Origin: Micromonospora sp. WMMD980
GTDB lineage: Bacteria > Actinomycetota > Actinomycetes > Mycobacteriales > Micromonosporaceae
Direction of reading: 5' to 3'
Assembly (NCBI RefSeq): GCF_029626035.1
Contig: NZ_JARUBE010000003.1
Coordinates: 744,001-808,000 of the forward strand
DNA: 64,000 nt
A program made the translations under genes and the position numbers. Numbering within the stretch: position 1 is the stretch's first letter; each line of letters opens with the position of its first letter. Positions 8,104 to 17,001 of the stretch are shown here, one piece after another. A model generated the notes under the pieces. The model was given only the letters and a program-made list of their open reading frames with translations. It made no database searches and was not told the origin of the DNA.

Positions 8104-9600
8104 ATGACGAGCAGCATCGAGGCCACCTCGAGCGCCAACAAGGTCACGCACGACGATCTCGGCTCTGAGGAAGCTTTCCTCGCCGCTATCGACGAGACCA
8201 TCAAGTACTTCAACGACGGCGACATTGTCGAAGGCACCGTCGTCAAGGTCGATCGGGACGAGGTCCTGCTCGACATCGGCTACAAGACCGAGGGCGTGAT
8301 CCCCTCTCGGGAGCTGTCGATCAAGCACGACGTGGACCCGGCCGAGGTGGTTTCGGTCGGCGACCACATCGAGGCCCTCGTCCTCCAGAAGGAGGACAAG
8401 GAGGGTCGGCTGATCCTCTCCAAGAAGCGGGCGCAGTACGAGCGGGCCTGGGGCACGATCGAGAAGATCAAGGACGAGGACGGCGTCGTCCGCGGCTCGG
8501 TCATCGAGGTCGTCAAGGGTGGTCTCATCCTCGACATCGGCCTGCGCGGCTTCCTGCCCGCGTCGCTGGTCGAGATGCGACGGGTGCGTGACCTGCAGCC
8601 GTACGTCGGCCGCGAGCTCGAAGCCAAGATCATCGAGCTGGACAAGAACCGCAACAACGTGGTCCTGTCCCGCCGTGCCTGGCTGGAGCAGACGCAGTCC
8701 GAGGTGCGCACCGAGTTCCTCAACAAGCTGCAGAAGGGCCAGGTCCGCAAGGGCGTTGTCTCGTCGATCGTCAACTTCGGCGCGTTCGTCGACCTGGGCG
8801 GCGTGGACGGCCTGGTGCACGTCTCCGAGCTGTCCTGGAAGCACATCGACCACCCGTCCGAGGTCGTCGAGGTGGGCCAGGAGGTCGAGGTCGAGGTCCT
8901 GGACGTCGACCTGGACCGCGAGCGGGTCTCGCTGTCGCTGAAGGCGACCCAGGAGGACCCGTGGCGTCAGTTCGCCCGCACCCACGCGATCCAGCAGATC
9001 GTGCCGGGTAAGGTCACCAAGCTGGTGCCGTTCGGCGCGTTCGTCCGGGTGGACGACGGCATCGAGGGCCTGGTCCACATCTCCGAGCTGGCCGAGCGCC
9101 ACGTGGAGATCCCGGAGCAGGTCGTGCAGGTCGGCTCCGAGGTCATGGTCAAGGTCATCGACATCGACCTGGAGCGTCGCCGGATCTCGCTGTCGCTCAA
9201 GCAGGCCAACGAGGGCTTCGTCGAGGGCGAGGAGCACTTCGACCCGACCCTCTACGGCATGGCTGCCACGTACGACAACGAGGGCAACTACATCTACCCG
9301 GAGGGCTTCGACCCGGAGACGGGCGAGTGGCTCGAGGGCTACGACAAGCAGCGGGAGACCTGGGAGAACCAGTACGCCGAGGCGCGTCAGCGGTGGGAGG
9401 CCCACACCAAGCAGGTGCAGACCTCCCGCGCCGCCGACGCCGAGGCCGCCGCCAACCCGGCCCCGGCCACCAGCGCGTCGACCTCCACCTCCTCCTCGAC
9501 CTCGTCGGCCCCGAGCCGTCAGGCCGAGGAGCCGGCCGGCACGCTGGCCACCGACGAGGCGCTCGCCGCGCTGCGCGAGAAGCTCGCCGGCGGCAAGTGA
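8104..9600 (+). CDS. rpsA: 30S ribosomal protein S1
   Basis: A 498-aa RNA-binding ribosomal protein with four S1 (OB-fold) repeats between about residues 35 and 365. The repeats are recognisable from recurring blocks such as VVKGGLILDIGLRGFLPASLV, VSSIVNFGAFVDLGGVDGLVHVSEL and VTKLVPFGAFVRVDDGIEGLVHISEL. Four repeats is the normal number in actinobacteria. The C-terminal 130 residues are disordered and rich in Ala, Thr and Ser (TSASTSTSSSTSSAPS). The ATG at 8104 (MTSSIEATSS) is preferred to an upstream ATG at 8062 by alignment; GGAGC lies about 10 nt before it. Confidence 0.95.
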   Translation: MTSSIEATSSANKVTHDDLGSEEAFLAAIDETIKYFNDGDIVEGTVVKVDRDEVLLDIGYKTEGVIPSRELSIKHDVDPAEVVSVGDHIEALVLQKEDKEGRLILSKKRAQYERAWGTIEKIKDEDGVVRGSVIEVVKGGLILDIGLRGFLPASLVEMRRVRDLQPYVGRELEAKIIELDKNRNNVVLSRRAWLEQTQSEVRTEFLNKLQKGQVRKGVVSSIVNFGAFVDLGGVDGLVHVSELSWKHIDHPSEVVEVGQEVEVEVLDVDLDRERVSLSLKATQEDPWRQFARTHAIQQIVPGKVTKLVPFGAFVRVDDGIEGLVHISELAERHVEIPEQVVQVGSEVMVKVIDIDLERRRISLSLKQANEGFVEGEEHFDPTLYGMAATYDNEGNYIYPEGFDPETGEWLEGYDKQRETWENQYAEARQRWEAHTKQVQTSRAADAEAAANPAPATSASTSTSSSTSSAPSRQAEEPAGTLATDEALAALREKLAGGK

Positions 9601-9648
9601 CCGGTCGCTGACGCCGGTCCGTCCGTAGCGACGAACCAGCTCTGACGA

Positions 9649-9699
9649 CGGGCCCCGTCCCCGCGTTCCGCACCAGCGGAGCGTCGGGGGCGGGGCCCG
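9649..9699 (+). terminator. rpsA terminator hairpin
   Basis: Two 15-nt arms (CGGGCCCCGTCCCCG against its near-complement, one G-U pair) start 48 nt after rpsA. An inner CGTTCCGC/GCGGAGCG stem extends the same structure. There is no U-tract. Confidence 0.75.
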
Positions 9700-9762
9700 C
9701 GGTCGTTCCCGGGCCGGCGAGCCCGGTTTGGCGCCGGCACGGTGATCGGGTTGACTGTCCGG

Positions 9763-10941
9763 ATGCTGAAGGTGGGGCTGACGGGTGGGATCGGGTCCGG
9801 CAAGAGCGCGGTCGCGAGCCGCCTCGCGACGCTCGGCGCGGTGGTCGTCGACTCCGACCGGATCGCCCGCGAGGTCGTCGCCCCGGGCACCGAGGGGCTG
9901 GCCGAGGTGGTCGCCGCGTTCCCCGACCGGGTCCTCGGCGCCGACGGCACGCTGGACCGGGCCGCGCTGGGCGCCCTGGTCTTCGGAGACGAGGCGGCGC
10001 GTCGCCGGCTGGAGGCGATCACCCACCCCCGGGTACGCGCGCGGGCGGCTGAGCTGGTCGCCGCCGCGCCCGCCGACGCGGTGGTGGTCAACGACGTGCC
10101 GCTGCTGGTCGAGGTGGGGCTCGCGCCGACGTACCACCTGGTGCTCGTGGTGCAGACGGCGGTGCCCACCCGGCTGGCGCGGTTGACGCGCGACCGGGGC
10201 ATGGACCCGGCCGAGGCCGAACGGCGGATCGCCGCGCAGGCCGACGACGCCCGCCGCGCGGCGGTTGCGGACGTGCTGCTCAGCAACGACGGCACGCGGC
10301 CCGACCTGCACCGGGCGGTCGACGACCTCTGGCGGGATCGGCTGCTGCCCTACGAGCGCAACGTCCGGGGGCGGCACGCGGTCCGGCCCGACCGGACGAC
10401 GCTCGCCGAGCCCGACCCGACCTGGCCGGCGCAGTTCGCCCGACTGGCCGCCCGGATCCGCCACGCGGTCGGCGGCGACCCCCGGGTCGACCACGTCGGC
10501 TCCACCGCCGTGCCCGGCCTGACCGCGCCGGACGTCATCGACGTCCAGCTCAGCGTGCCGTCGCTGGCGGAGGCGGACGGCCCGCTCGTCGATCGGTTGG
10601 CCGAGGCCGGCTTCCCCCGGCTGCCCGGCGAGTGGTGGGACGCGCCGCCCGGCCCGGACCGGGTGCACTGGGTGAAGCGGGTGCACGCCGGCGCCGACCC
10701 GGGGCGGCCGGTGCTCCTGCACCTGCGGGTGGCCGGCTCGGCCGGCTGGCGCCACGCGCTGCTGATGCGCGACCACCTCCGCGCCGACCCGGCCCGGCGG
10801 GCCGCCTACCTCCAGGTCAAGCGCGACCTGGTGGCCACCGCCCCGGCGAGCGCCGAGCAGGGCACGCTCACCGACCCCTGGTTCGACGAGGAGCAGTTGC
10901 GGGCCGAGGAGTGGGCCGCGCAGACCGGCTGGCGGCCCTGA
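9763..10941 (+). CDS. coaE: Dephospho-CoA kinase fused to a GrpB/UPF0157 domain
   Basis: Final enzyme of coenzyme A synthesis, phosphorylating dephospho-CoA. The kinase domain covers about residues 1-200, with P-loop GGIGSGKSAV (8-17), a dephospho-CoA-binding stretch VVVDSDRIARE, and a lid region RDRGMDPAEAERRIAAQ. The second half (about 205-392) is a GrpB/UPF0157 nucleotidyltransferase-fold domain, recognisable by FARLAARIRHAV, VDHVGSTAVPGL and DVIDVQLSV. This fusion is standard in actinobacteria and the role of the second domain is unclear. ATG 9763 is taken instead of GTG 9742 because the kinase fold starts at MLKVGLTGG. Confidence 0.93.
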   Translation: MLKVGLTGGIGSGKSAVASRLATLGAVVVDSDRIAREVVAPGTEGLAEVVAAFPDRVLGADGTLDRAALGALVFGDEAARRRLEAITHPRVRARAAELVAAAPADAVVVNDVPLLVEVGLAPTYHLVLVVQTAVPTRLARLTRDRGMDPAEAERRIAAQADDARRAAVADVLLSNDGTRPDLHRAVDDLWRDRLLPYERNVRGRHAVRPDRTTLAEPDPTWPAQFARLAARIRHAVGGDPRVDHVGSTAVPGLTAPDVIDVQLSVPSLAEADGPLVDRLAEAGFPRLPGEWWDAPPGPDRVHWVKRVHAGADPGRPVLLHLRVAGSAGWRHALLMRDHLRADPARRAAYLQVKRDLVATAPASAEQGTLTDPWFDEEQLRAEEWAAQTGWRP

Positions 10942-10949
10942 CCGGCAGG

Positions 10950-12509
10950 TCAGCGGTCCGGGCCGGCGAAGAGGTCGAGTCGGATCCACACCCCCGGCCC
11001 GGTGTGCAGCTCCAGCCGGCGCGGCAGCCCGCCCCGGTCGAGCCACCAGCGCAGGCCGCCCGGCACCTCGACGACGTCGACCGTGCGGCCGGCCGTCCGG
11101 TCCTCGCGAACCCGGACCGCCGGTTCCCCCGGCGGGTGGGCGCCGGCCCGCAGCGCCGTGGCGAGCAGGCGGTCCAACCCGTCGGCGCGCGTCGCGGGTG
11201 ACGCCGCCCCGGGGTCGTCGGGGGAGGCCTGCGGGTGGGCCACCGGGCCGGTCCGGACCTCTCGCCGGGTGCGCCGGCCGGTGTCCTGGTCGGTCAGCGC
11301 GAGCGAGGCCGAGTCCGTCGCCCAGTTCAGGGTGCCGGCGCCGGCCAGGTTGGCCGAGGGGCCGAGCGGGGCGGCCACGGACACCGTCGCGGCACCCGCG
11401 GCCCGCAGCCGGGCGGGCAGCCGGGACAGCCGGTCGGCCTCGTCGTCCGTCGGTGCCCGGGGCTGGCCGGAACGGCCCCCGAGCACGTCCACCGGGTGTG
11501 GCGTGGGTCGGTCCGCGCGGATCAGATCGACAGTGGTCGCCGTGCCGTCGGGCAGCCGGCCGGCCAGCCGGTGCAGCCGGGCGTCGCGGTCCAGCCAGAG
11601 CCTCGGCAGCGGGTCTCCCGACGCGGCGGCCAGTGGGGCCCGGAGCACGTCCACCTCGACGCCCGCCAGGCTCTCCCGGCGCAGCCAGCGGCCGTCCGGA
11701 GCGGTCGGATCGACCCGATCCGCGCCGAGGCTCAGCAGCAGGTCGCGGACGGCGGTGAGGCCGCGACCGGCGGTGGGCTCGCGGAGCCGCCACCCGTCGT
11801 CCGGCGGCACCAGCGGCGGCCGCGCCGGCGTGGGCAGTGCGGTCGCGTCGGGGCGGACCAGCAGCGCCGACGCGGTGGCCTGGACGAGCCCGCGGTCGGC
11901 GCCCGCGCCCGGACCGCCGACGTCCAGGTAGACCAGCGGCCGGGCCCAGTCGACCCAGCCGAGCAGGTCGGTGCGGCTCGGGCCGGCGCCGACGGTGATC
12001 CGGACGCCGGCCCGTACGTCACGCAGGTTGGTGACCCTCAGCGCGGCCATCCGGTCCGCCTCGGCCGCGCTCAGCGGACGCGGCGCGTCGGTCGGGGCGG
12101 ACGGTCGGGGCGAGCCGCCCAGCAGGCCGGTGACCAGGACGGTGGCCGAGGCGGCGGCGGCCACCACGAGCGCGGCGAGAGTGGCCCGCCGCCGGGTCGG
12201 GCGCTCCGGCGGGTCGTCCCCGTCGTCCAGCGCGGGGTCGTCGGCCGGCGGCGCGGTGGCGGCGGGCGGGCGGGCGGCGACATCGGTGCGCCGGCGGCGG
12301 CCGGTTGCGGGACGTGCCGGTGCGTTGGTGCGGCTGCGCCGATGACCCCGGCCCGGCTCGCGTGGCACCGGCTGGTCGCCGCCGCCGCGCGCGGTGAGCC
12401 GGTGCGGGCGGTCCGCGGCGCGCTGCCGACCCGGCTCCGGCGCCGGGTCGGGTGCGCCGGCGCCCGGCGCGCGATCGCGTCGCGGCCGGCGATCGGGAGA
12501 GGTCTCCAC
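10950..12509 (-). CDS. Hypothetical membrane-anchored protein
   Basis: I do not recognise this 519-aa protein. The first 105 residues are basic and proline/alanine-rich. They are followed by RPTRRR and a single hydrophobic helix (LAALVVAAAASATVLVTGLLGG, about 108-130), suggesting a cytoplasmic tail, one membrane pass and a large extracytoplasmic domain. The outer part has two related-looking halves with beta-rich segments (VEVDVLRAPLAAASGDPLPRLW; VVEVPGGLRWWLDRGGLPRR), reminiscent of lipid-binding LppX/LprG-like folds, but that is only an impression. It converges on coaE and is divergent from uvrB. The GTG start is uncertain; a later start near residue 90 is possible. Confidence 0.6.
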   Translation of the reverse strand: METSPDRRPRRDRAPGAGAPDPAPEPGRQRAADRPHRLTARGGGDQPVPREPGRGHRRSRTNAPARPATGRRRRTDVAARPPAATAPPADDPALDDGDDPPERPTRRRATLAALVVAAAASATVLVTGLLGGSPRPSAPTDAPRPLSAAEADRMAALRVTNLRDVRAGVRITVGAGPSRTDLLGWVDWARPLVYLDVGGPGAGADRGLVQATASALLVRPDATALPTPARPPLVPPDDGWRLREPTAGRGLTAVRDLLLSLGADRVDPTAPDGRWLRRESLAGVEVDVLRAPLAAASGDPLPRLWLDRDARLHRLAGRLPDGTATTVDLIRADRPTPHPVDVLGGRSGQPRAPTDDEADRLSRLPARLRAAGAATVSVAAPLGPSANLAGAGTLNWATDSASLALTDQDTGRRTRREVRTGPVAHPQASPDDPGAASPATRADGLDRLLATALRAGAHPPGEPAVRVREDRTAGRTVDVVEVPGGLRWWLDRGGLPRRLELHTGPGVWIRLDLFAGPDR

Positions 12510-12797
12510 GAGTGGAGAACGCCACGGTGGGGTCGCGGGTGACGTAGGGGGCGCTCGCGGCGGCCGGTGAGCGCGTCAGCGCGACCACCGTGGGCGCGCA
12601 CGCCGGTCGTCCCGGGTGCTGCGGCCCCTGGCGCCGGGGGCGGCCGGGCCCCCACGAGGGGGCGGCCACCTGCCCGGTCGGCCGCCGCGAGCGGCCTACG
12701 GTACGAGGGTAGTCCGGTGAGATGAGCCACACAATGGGAATATCGAAGCCGGTCAGGGACGGTCCGTGGTCACCGGGGAAGTGTCGGACCGCGGGCG

Positions 12798-12803
12798 TAC
12801 CGT
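12798..12803 (+). promoter_or_regulatory. -10 box of leaderless uvrB
   Basis: TACCGT is followed by 7 nt (TGACGTC) and then the ATG of uvrB. No ribosome-binding site is present. The remainder of the 12510-12810 gap is GC-rich and I see nothing else definite in it, apart from a short CTCCAC/GTGGAG palindrome at 12504-12517. I found no SOS box. Confidence 0.55.
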
Positions 12804-12810
12804 TGACGTC

Positions 12811-14922
12811 ATGGCGCTCGACATTCCCCGGCTCGACGGCCGCTTCCAGGTGGTCAGTGAGTTCCAGCCGGCCGGCGACCAGCCGGCAGCCATCGACGAC
12901 CTTGAGCGTCGCGTGCGGCGTGGCGACCGCAACACGGTGCTGCTCGGCGCGACCGGCACCGGCAAGAGCGCCACCACGGCGTGGCTGGTCGAGCGGTTGC
13001 AGCGACCCACCCTGGTGCTCGCGCCCAACAAGACCCTCGCCGCCCAGCTGGCCAAGGAGTTCAGCGAGCTGCTGCCGCACAACGCGGTCGAATACTTCGT
13101 CTCCTACTACGACTACTACCAGCCCGAGGCCTACATCCCGCAGACCGACACCTACATCGAGAAGGACTCCTCGATCAACGAGGAGGTCGAGCGGCTCCGG
13201 CACTCGGCGACGATGTCGCTGCTCACCCGGCGCGACGTGATCGTGGTGGCCACCGTGTCCGCGATCTACGGCCTGGGCACGCCGGAGGAATACCTCGACC
13301 GCGCGGTGCGGGCCCAGGTGGGGCAGGAGCTCGACCGCGACCAGTTGCTGCGCCGCCTGGTCGACATCCAGTACACCCGCAACGACATGGCCTTCCAGCG
13401 CGGCACCTTCCGGGTCCGCGGCGACACGCTGGAGATCATCCCGGCCTACGAGGAACTCGCGGTCCGGATCGAGCTGTTCGGCGACGAGATCGAGAAGCTC
13501 TACTACCTCAACCCGTTGACCGGTGACGTGGTCCGCGAGGTGGACAGCCTGGTGATCTTCCCGGCCACGCACTACGCGGCCGGCCCCGAACGCATGGAGC
13601 GGGCCATCCGCGACATCGAGGCCGAGCTGGCCGAGCGGCTGGCCGAGTTGGAGCGGCAGGGCAAGCTGCTGGAGGCGCAGCGGCTGCGCATGCGCACCAC
13701 CTACGACATCGAGATGATGCGCCAGGTCGGTTTCTGCTCCGGCATCGAGAACTACTCGATGCACATGGACGGCCGGCTGCCCGGCAGCCCGCCGCACTGC
13801 CTGCTCGACTACTTCCCCGACGACTTCCTCACCGTGGTCGACGAGTCGCACGTGACCATCCCGCAGATCGGCGGCATGTACGAGGGCGACGCCTCCCGCA
13901 AGCGGATGCTCATCGACCACGGCTTCCGGTTGCCCAGCGCCGCCGACAACCGACCCCTGCGCTTCGACGAATACCTGGAGCGGGTGGGCCAGTCGGTCTT
14001 CCTCTCCGCCACTCCCGGCCCGTGGGAGCTGGAGCAGGCCCAGGGTGAGTTCGTCGAGCAGGTGATCCGGCCGACCGGCCTGATCGACCCCGAGGTGGTG
14101 GTGAAGCCGACCAAGGGTCAGATCGACGACCTCATGCACGAGATCAAGCTGCGCACCGAGCGCGACGAGCGGGTGCTGGTCACCACGCTGACCAAGAAGA
14201 TGGCCGAGGATCTCTCCGACTATCTCCTGGAGAACGGCATCCGGGTGCGTTACCTGCACTCCGAGGTGGACACGTTGCGCCGGGTCGAGCTGCTGAGCGA
14301 GTTGCGCAAGGGCGACTACGACGTGCTGGTCGGCATCAACCTGCTCCGGGAGGGCCTCGACCTGCCCGAGGTCTCCCTGGTGGCGATCCTCGACGCCGAC
14401 AAGGAGGGCTTCCTGCGCAGCGGGCGGTCGCTGATCCAGACCATCGGTCGCGCGGCCCGCAACGTCTCCGGCCAGGTCCACATGTACGCCGACAAGATCA
14501 CCCCGTCGATGGCGTCGGCGATCGACGAGACCAACCGGCGCCGGGCCAAGCAGATCGCGCACAACGAGGCCCACGGGATCAGCCCCGAGCCGCTGCGCAA
14601 GAAGATCCACGACATCCTCGACGACATCTACCGCGAGGCGGAGGACACCGAGAACACCACGGTCGGCGGCGCCGCGCGGCAGCTCTCCCGGGGCAAGGCG
14701 CCGGTCAAGGAAACCCGCAGCCGGGGCGGCCGGGGCGGCGCGGCCACGCCGTCGCGCGAGGGCATGGCCCGGGCCGACCTGGCCAACCTCATCCAGGAGC
14801 TCAACGACCAGATGCTGGCCGCCGCGCGGGAACTCCAGTTCGAGCTGGCGGCGCGGATCCGCGACGAGGTCGCCGACCTCAAGAAGGAGTTGCGGGGGAT
14901 GGACGCGGCGGGGGTGCGCTGA
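12811..14922 (+). CDS. uvrB: Excinuclease ABC subunit B
   Basis: Damage-verification helicase of nucleotide excision repair, 703 aa; it is loaded by UvrA and recruits UvrC. Visible features are Walker A GATGTGKS (46-53), the damage-probing beta-hairpin [16 protein letters not shown], and Walker [12 protein letters not shown]. Helicase motifs V and VI are [15 protein letters not shown] and QTIGRAARN. The C-terminal UVR domain that contacts UvrC is [20 protein letters not shown] and on. Length is normal. The start is fixed by alignment ([12 protein letters not shown]) and by the leaderless promoter; an upstream in-frame GTG at 12766 is rejected. Confidence 0.97.
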   Translation: MALDIPRLDGRFQVVSEFQPAGDQPAAIDDLERRVRRGDRNTVLLGATGTGKSATTAWLVERLQRPTLVLAPNKTLAAQLAKEFSELLPHNAVEYFVSYYDYYQPEAYIPQTDTYIEKDSSINEEVERLRHSATMSLLTRRDVIVVATVSAIYGLGTPEEYLDRAVRAQVGQELDRDQLLRRLVDIQYTRNDMAFQRGTFRVRGDTLEIIPAYEELAVRIELFGDEIEKLYYLNPLTGDVVREVDSLVIFPATHYAAGPERMERAIRDIEAELAERLAELERQGKLLEAQRLRMRTTYDIEMMRQVGFCSGIENYSMHMDGRLPGSPPHCLLDYFPDDFLTVVDESHVTIPQIGGMYEGDASRKRMLIDHGFRLPSAADNRPLRFDEYLERVGQSVFLSATPGPWELEQAQGEFVEQVIRPTGLIDPEVVVKPTKGQIDDLMHEIKLRTERDERVLVTTLTKKMAEDLSDYLLENGIRVRYLHSEVDTLRRVELLSELRKGDYDVLVGINLLREGLDLPEVSLVAILDADKEGFLRSGRSLIQTIGRAARNVSGQVHMYADKITPSMASAIDETNRRRAKQIAHNEAHGISPEPLRKKIHDILDDIYREAEDTENTTVGGAARQLSRGKAPVKETRSRGGRGGAATPSREGMARADLANLIQELNDQMLAAARELQFELAARIRDEVADLKKELRGMDAAGVR

Positions 14923-14999
14923 CGAGTGTCTGTCGCTCTGCGCGAGCGAGGTATTGCCGTGTGTGATGGTCATGCGTACGCTCCCACCGGGAGGCGCGC

Positions 15000-15899
15000 A
15001 TGCCGTTGTCAGCAAGTCCTGTCGTCCGGAGGGTGCGGCTCGGCGTGGAGCTGCGCCGGCTGCGCCGCCGTGAGTCGCTCACGCTCGAGCAGGTCTGCAC
15101 GCGGCTCGGTTGGGCGTCCACATCGAAGCTGTCCCGCATCGAGCTGGGCCAGAGCCGGCCCGACCTGGCCGACGTCCTCGATCTGCTCGACGTCTACGAG
15201 GTGCCGCCGCACCAGCGCGACGACCTGATCGTCATCGCGCGCGACGCCGCCACCGGGCGCGGCTGGTCCAAGGCGTTGGGCGAGATGGGCGAGCGGCAGC
15301 GGGCGTTCGCGGAACTGGAGGCGGGCGCCGAACGCATCGTGGAATACCAGCCGGCGCTCGTGCCCGGCCTGCTACAGACCCCGGCGTACGCCCGGGTGCG
15401 GGTGGCGGCCGGCGCGTCGCTCGCCAGCGAGGTGGACGTGGAGGCCGACGTGCGGGCCCGGACGGTGCGCCAGGAGCTGCTGGTCCGGGCGGATCCGCCG
15501 CACTACACCGTGCTGCTCGACGAGCGGGCCTGCGAGCCGGCCGGCCTGCCGGGCGAGGTGTGGCGGGAGCAGGTGCGGCACCTGCTGGCGCTGGCCGAAC
15601 GGTCGCACGTCACGATCCGGGTGCTGCCCCACGGCGCCTCGTCCGGCGACGACCTGCACCCGCTGGCGCCGTTCTCCTACTATGCCTACCGGGACCCGGA
15701 CGACCCGCGCACGGTGCTGGTGGAGACGCTCACCACCGACCTGCGCCTGGTTGCCGAGGCCGACGTCGCCCGCTACGAGCAGGTGATCGAGCGGCTGCTC
15801 ACCGCGGCGCTGTCGGAGGACGCCACGGTCGAGTTGCTGACCCGCCGGCTCGGCGCCCCGCCGGTGCCTCGGCAGCGTGACCCGCACGACCCGGAGTGA
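15000..15899 (+). CDS. XRE-family regulator with DUF5753 domain
   Basis: A 299-aa cytoplasmic regulator. The N-terminal helix-turn-helix (LGVELRRLRRRESLTLEQVCTRLGWASTSKLSRIELGQ) is followed by a DUF5753 ligand/partner-binding region beginning ERIVEYQPALVPGLLQTPAYARV, with FSYYAYRDPDDPRTVLVETL near the end. Streptomyces homologues are paired with a small DUF397 protein; no DUF397 gene is present next to this copy. GGGAGG lies 5-6 nt before the ATG, and a possible -10 box (TACGCT) is about 20 nt upstream. Confidence 0.9.
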   Translation: MPLSASPVVRRVRLGVELRRLRRRESLTLEQVCTRLGWASTSKLSRIELGQSRPDLADVLDLLDVYEVPPHQRDDLIVIARDAATGRGWSKALGEMGERQRAFAELEAGAERIVEYQPALVPGLLQTPAYARVRVAAGASLASEVDVEADVRARTVRQELLVRADPPHYTVLLDERACEPAGLPGEVWREQVRHLLALAERSHVTIRVLPHGASSGDDLHPLAPFSYYAYRDPDDPRTVLVETLTTDLRLVAEADVARYEQVIERLLTAALSEDATVELLTRRLGAPPVPRQRDPHDPE

Positions 15900-15992
15900 G
15901 GTGACCACGCGGCCACCGGGCCCGGCGCCCCCGATGCCCGCCGGGGCCGGTGACCGCGCGTCGCGCGCAGGGTACGTGCGGGGTACGACAGA

Positions 15993-16286
15993 TCAGGCCG
16001 GCACGTCGACGAAGTGCTCGACCAGCGGCGGGCCGGCGAAGTGGGGCCCGATCAGCCCGCGCCACCGCTCGAATCGCTCGGTCTGCCGGAAGTTGGCGTC
16101 GTGCGCCTCGACCGAGTCCCACTCGACCAGGAGCACGAACCGGGTGGGCGACTCCACCCCGCGGGTCATCCGCACCGAGCGGCAGCCCTGCGCCTCGGCG
16201 AGGATCGGCCGCGCCTGCGCGTAGGCGGCGGCGAAGTCGTCCTCGTGTCCGGGTGTCACATCGATCAGCGCGACCTCAAGAACCAT
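15993..16286 (-). CDS. Antibiotic biosynthesis monooxygenase (ABM) domain protein
   Basis: A 97-aa ferredoxin-like-fold protein of the ABM superfamily: MVLEVALIDVTPGHEDDFAAAYAQARPILAEAQGCRSVRMTRGVESPTRFVLLVEWDS and a closing HDANFRQTERFERWRGLIGPHFAGPP. These small cofactor-free proteins act as monooxygenases, haem-degrading enzymes or simple ligand binders; the substrate cannot be read. It is divergent from pnuC, its start being 62 nt from that of pnuC. The ATG at 16286 gives the canonical length. Confidence 0.85.
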   Translation of the reverse strand: MVLEVALIDVTPGHEDDFAAAYAQARPILAEAQGCRSVRMTRGVESPTRFVLLVEWDSVEAHDANFRQTERFERWRGLIGPHFAGPPLVEHFVDVPA

Positions 16287-16347
16287 GCCCGAAGCCTGCC
16301 ATGCCGGGGTCCACGAGTACGCTCCGGGTGCGCTCGGGGAGGACACC

Positions 16348-17001
16348 ATGCTCGACTGGCTCACCGGCACCGCGTTCACCGTGTGGGGCGCCGGCACCAC
16401 CTGGGCCGAACTGCTCGGCTTCGTCACCGGCGTGGTCAACGTCTGGCTGGTCGCCCGGCAGCACATCGCGAACTGGCCGATCGGCATCGCCAACGTGTTG
16501 CTGCTGATGCTGCTGTTCTGGACCGCCGGCCTCTACGCCGACGCCGGGCTGCAGATCGTCTACGTGGTGCTCGGAGCCTACGGGTGGTGGCACTGGCTCT
16601 TCGGCGGCGAGCGGCGCGGTCGGCTCACGGTGACCCGCACCGGGCGGCGGGAGTGGTGGGCGCTGGCCGGGGCCGGGGTGCTGCTCACCGCCGGCCTGTG
16701 GGTGTTTCTGGACCGGGCCACCGACTCCACCGTGCCGCTGGCCGACGCGGTCACCACCGCGCTGTCGCTGCTGGCCACCTACGGCCAGACCCGCAAGCTG
16801 GTGGAGAGCTGGTGGCTGTGGATCGCCGCCGACCTGATCTACATCCCGCTCTACGTGTACAAGGGTCTCTGGCTGACCGGCGGTCTCTATCTGATCTTCC
16901 TGGCTCTGTGCGTGCTCGGGCTGCGGGCCTGGCGGGCGGACCTGCGCCGGCGCGCGGCGGCCACTCCGGTGCCGCCCGGGCCGGCGCCGGTGGCGGCGTG
17001 A
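16348..17001 (+). CDS. pnuC: Nicotinamide riboside transporter PnuC
   Basis: A 217-aa membrane protein with about seven hydrophobic segments. The family motif around NVWLVARQHIANWPIGIANVLL and the aromatic pore residues near AYGWWHWLF mark it as PnuC, a facilitator that takes up nicotinamide riboside. Uptake is driven by cytoplasmic phosphorylation, and the next gene encodes the bifunctional kinase/adenylyltransferase. The ATG has GGGGAGG 5-6 nt upstream; a longer reading from 16285 lacks support. Its stop overlaps the nadR start (GTGA), indicating coupled translation. Confidence 0.92.
   Translation: MLDWLTGTAFTVWGAGTTWAELLGFVTGVVNVWLVARQHIANWPIGIANVLLLMLLFWTAGLYADAGLQIVYVVLGAYGWWHWLFGGERRGRLTVTRTGRREWWALAGAGVLLTAGLWVFLDRATDSTVPLADAVTTALSLLATYGQTRKLVESWWLWIAADLIYIPLYVYKGLWLTGGLYLIFLALCVLGLRAWRADLRRRAAATPVPPGPAPVAA

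Noticed and set aside
7723..11793. 1356-aa minus-strand frame across rpsA and coaE
   Set aside because: Low-complexity mirror of real genes; no start signals or domains.
12700..12811. SOS (LexA) box upstream of uvrB, and similarly for uvrA and uvrC
   Set aside because: No CGAAC-N4-GTTCG-like palindrome was found near any of the uvr genes.
12019..15015. 998-aa minus-strand frame across uvrB
   Set aside because: Antisense shadow; uvrB is unambiguous on the plus strand.
16014..16997. N-terminal extension of the nadR frame
   Set aside because: It overlaps pnuC in another frame and is Arg-rich nonsense; the GTG overlapping the pnuC stop is the natural start.
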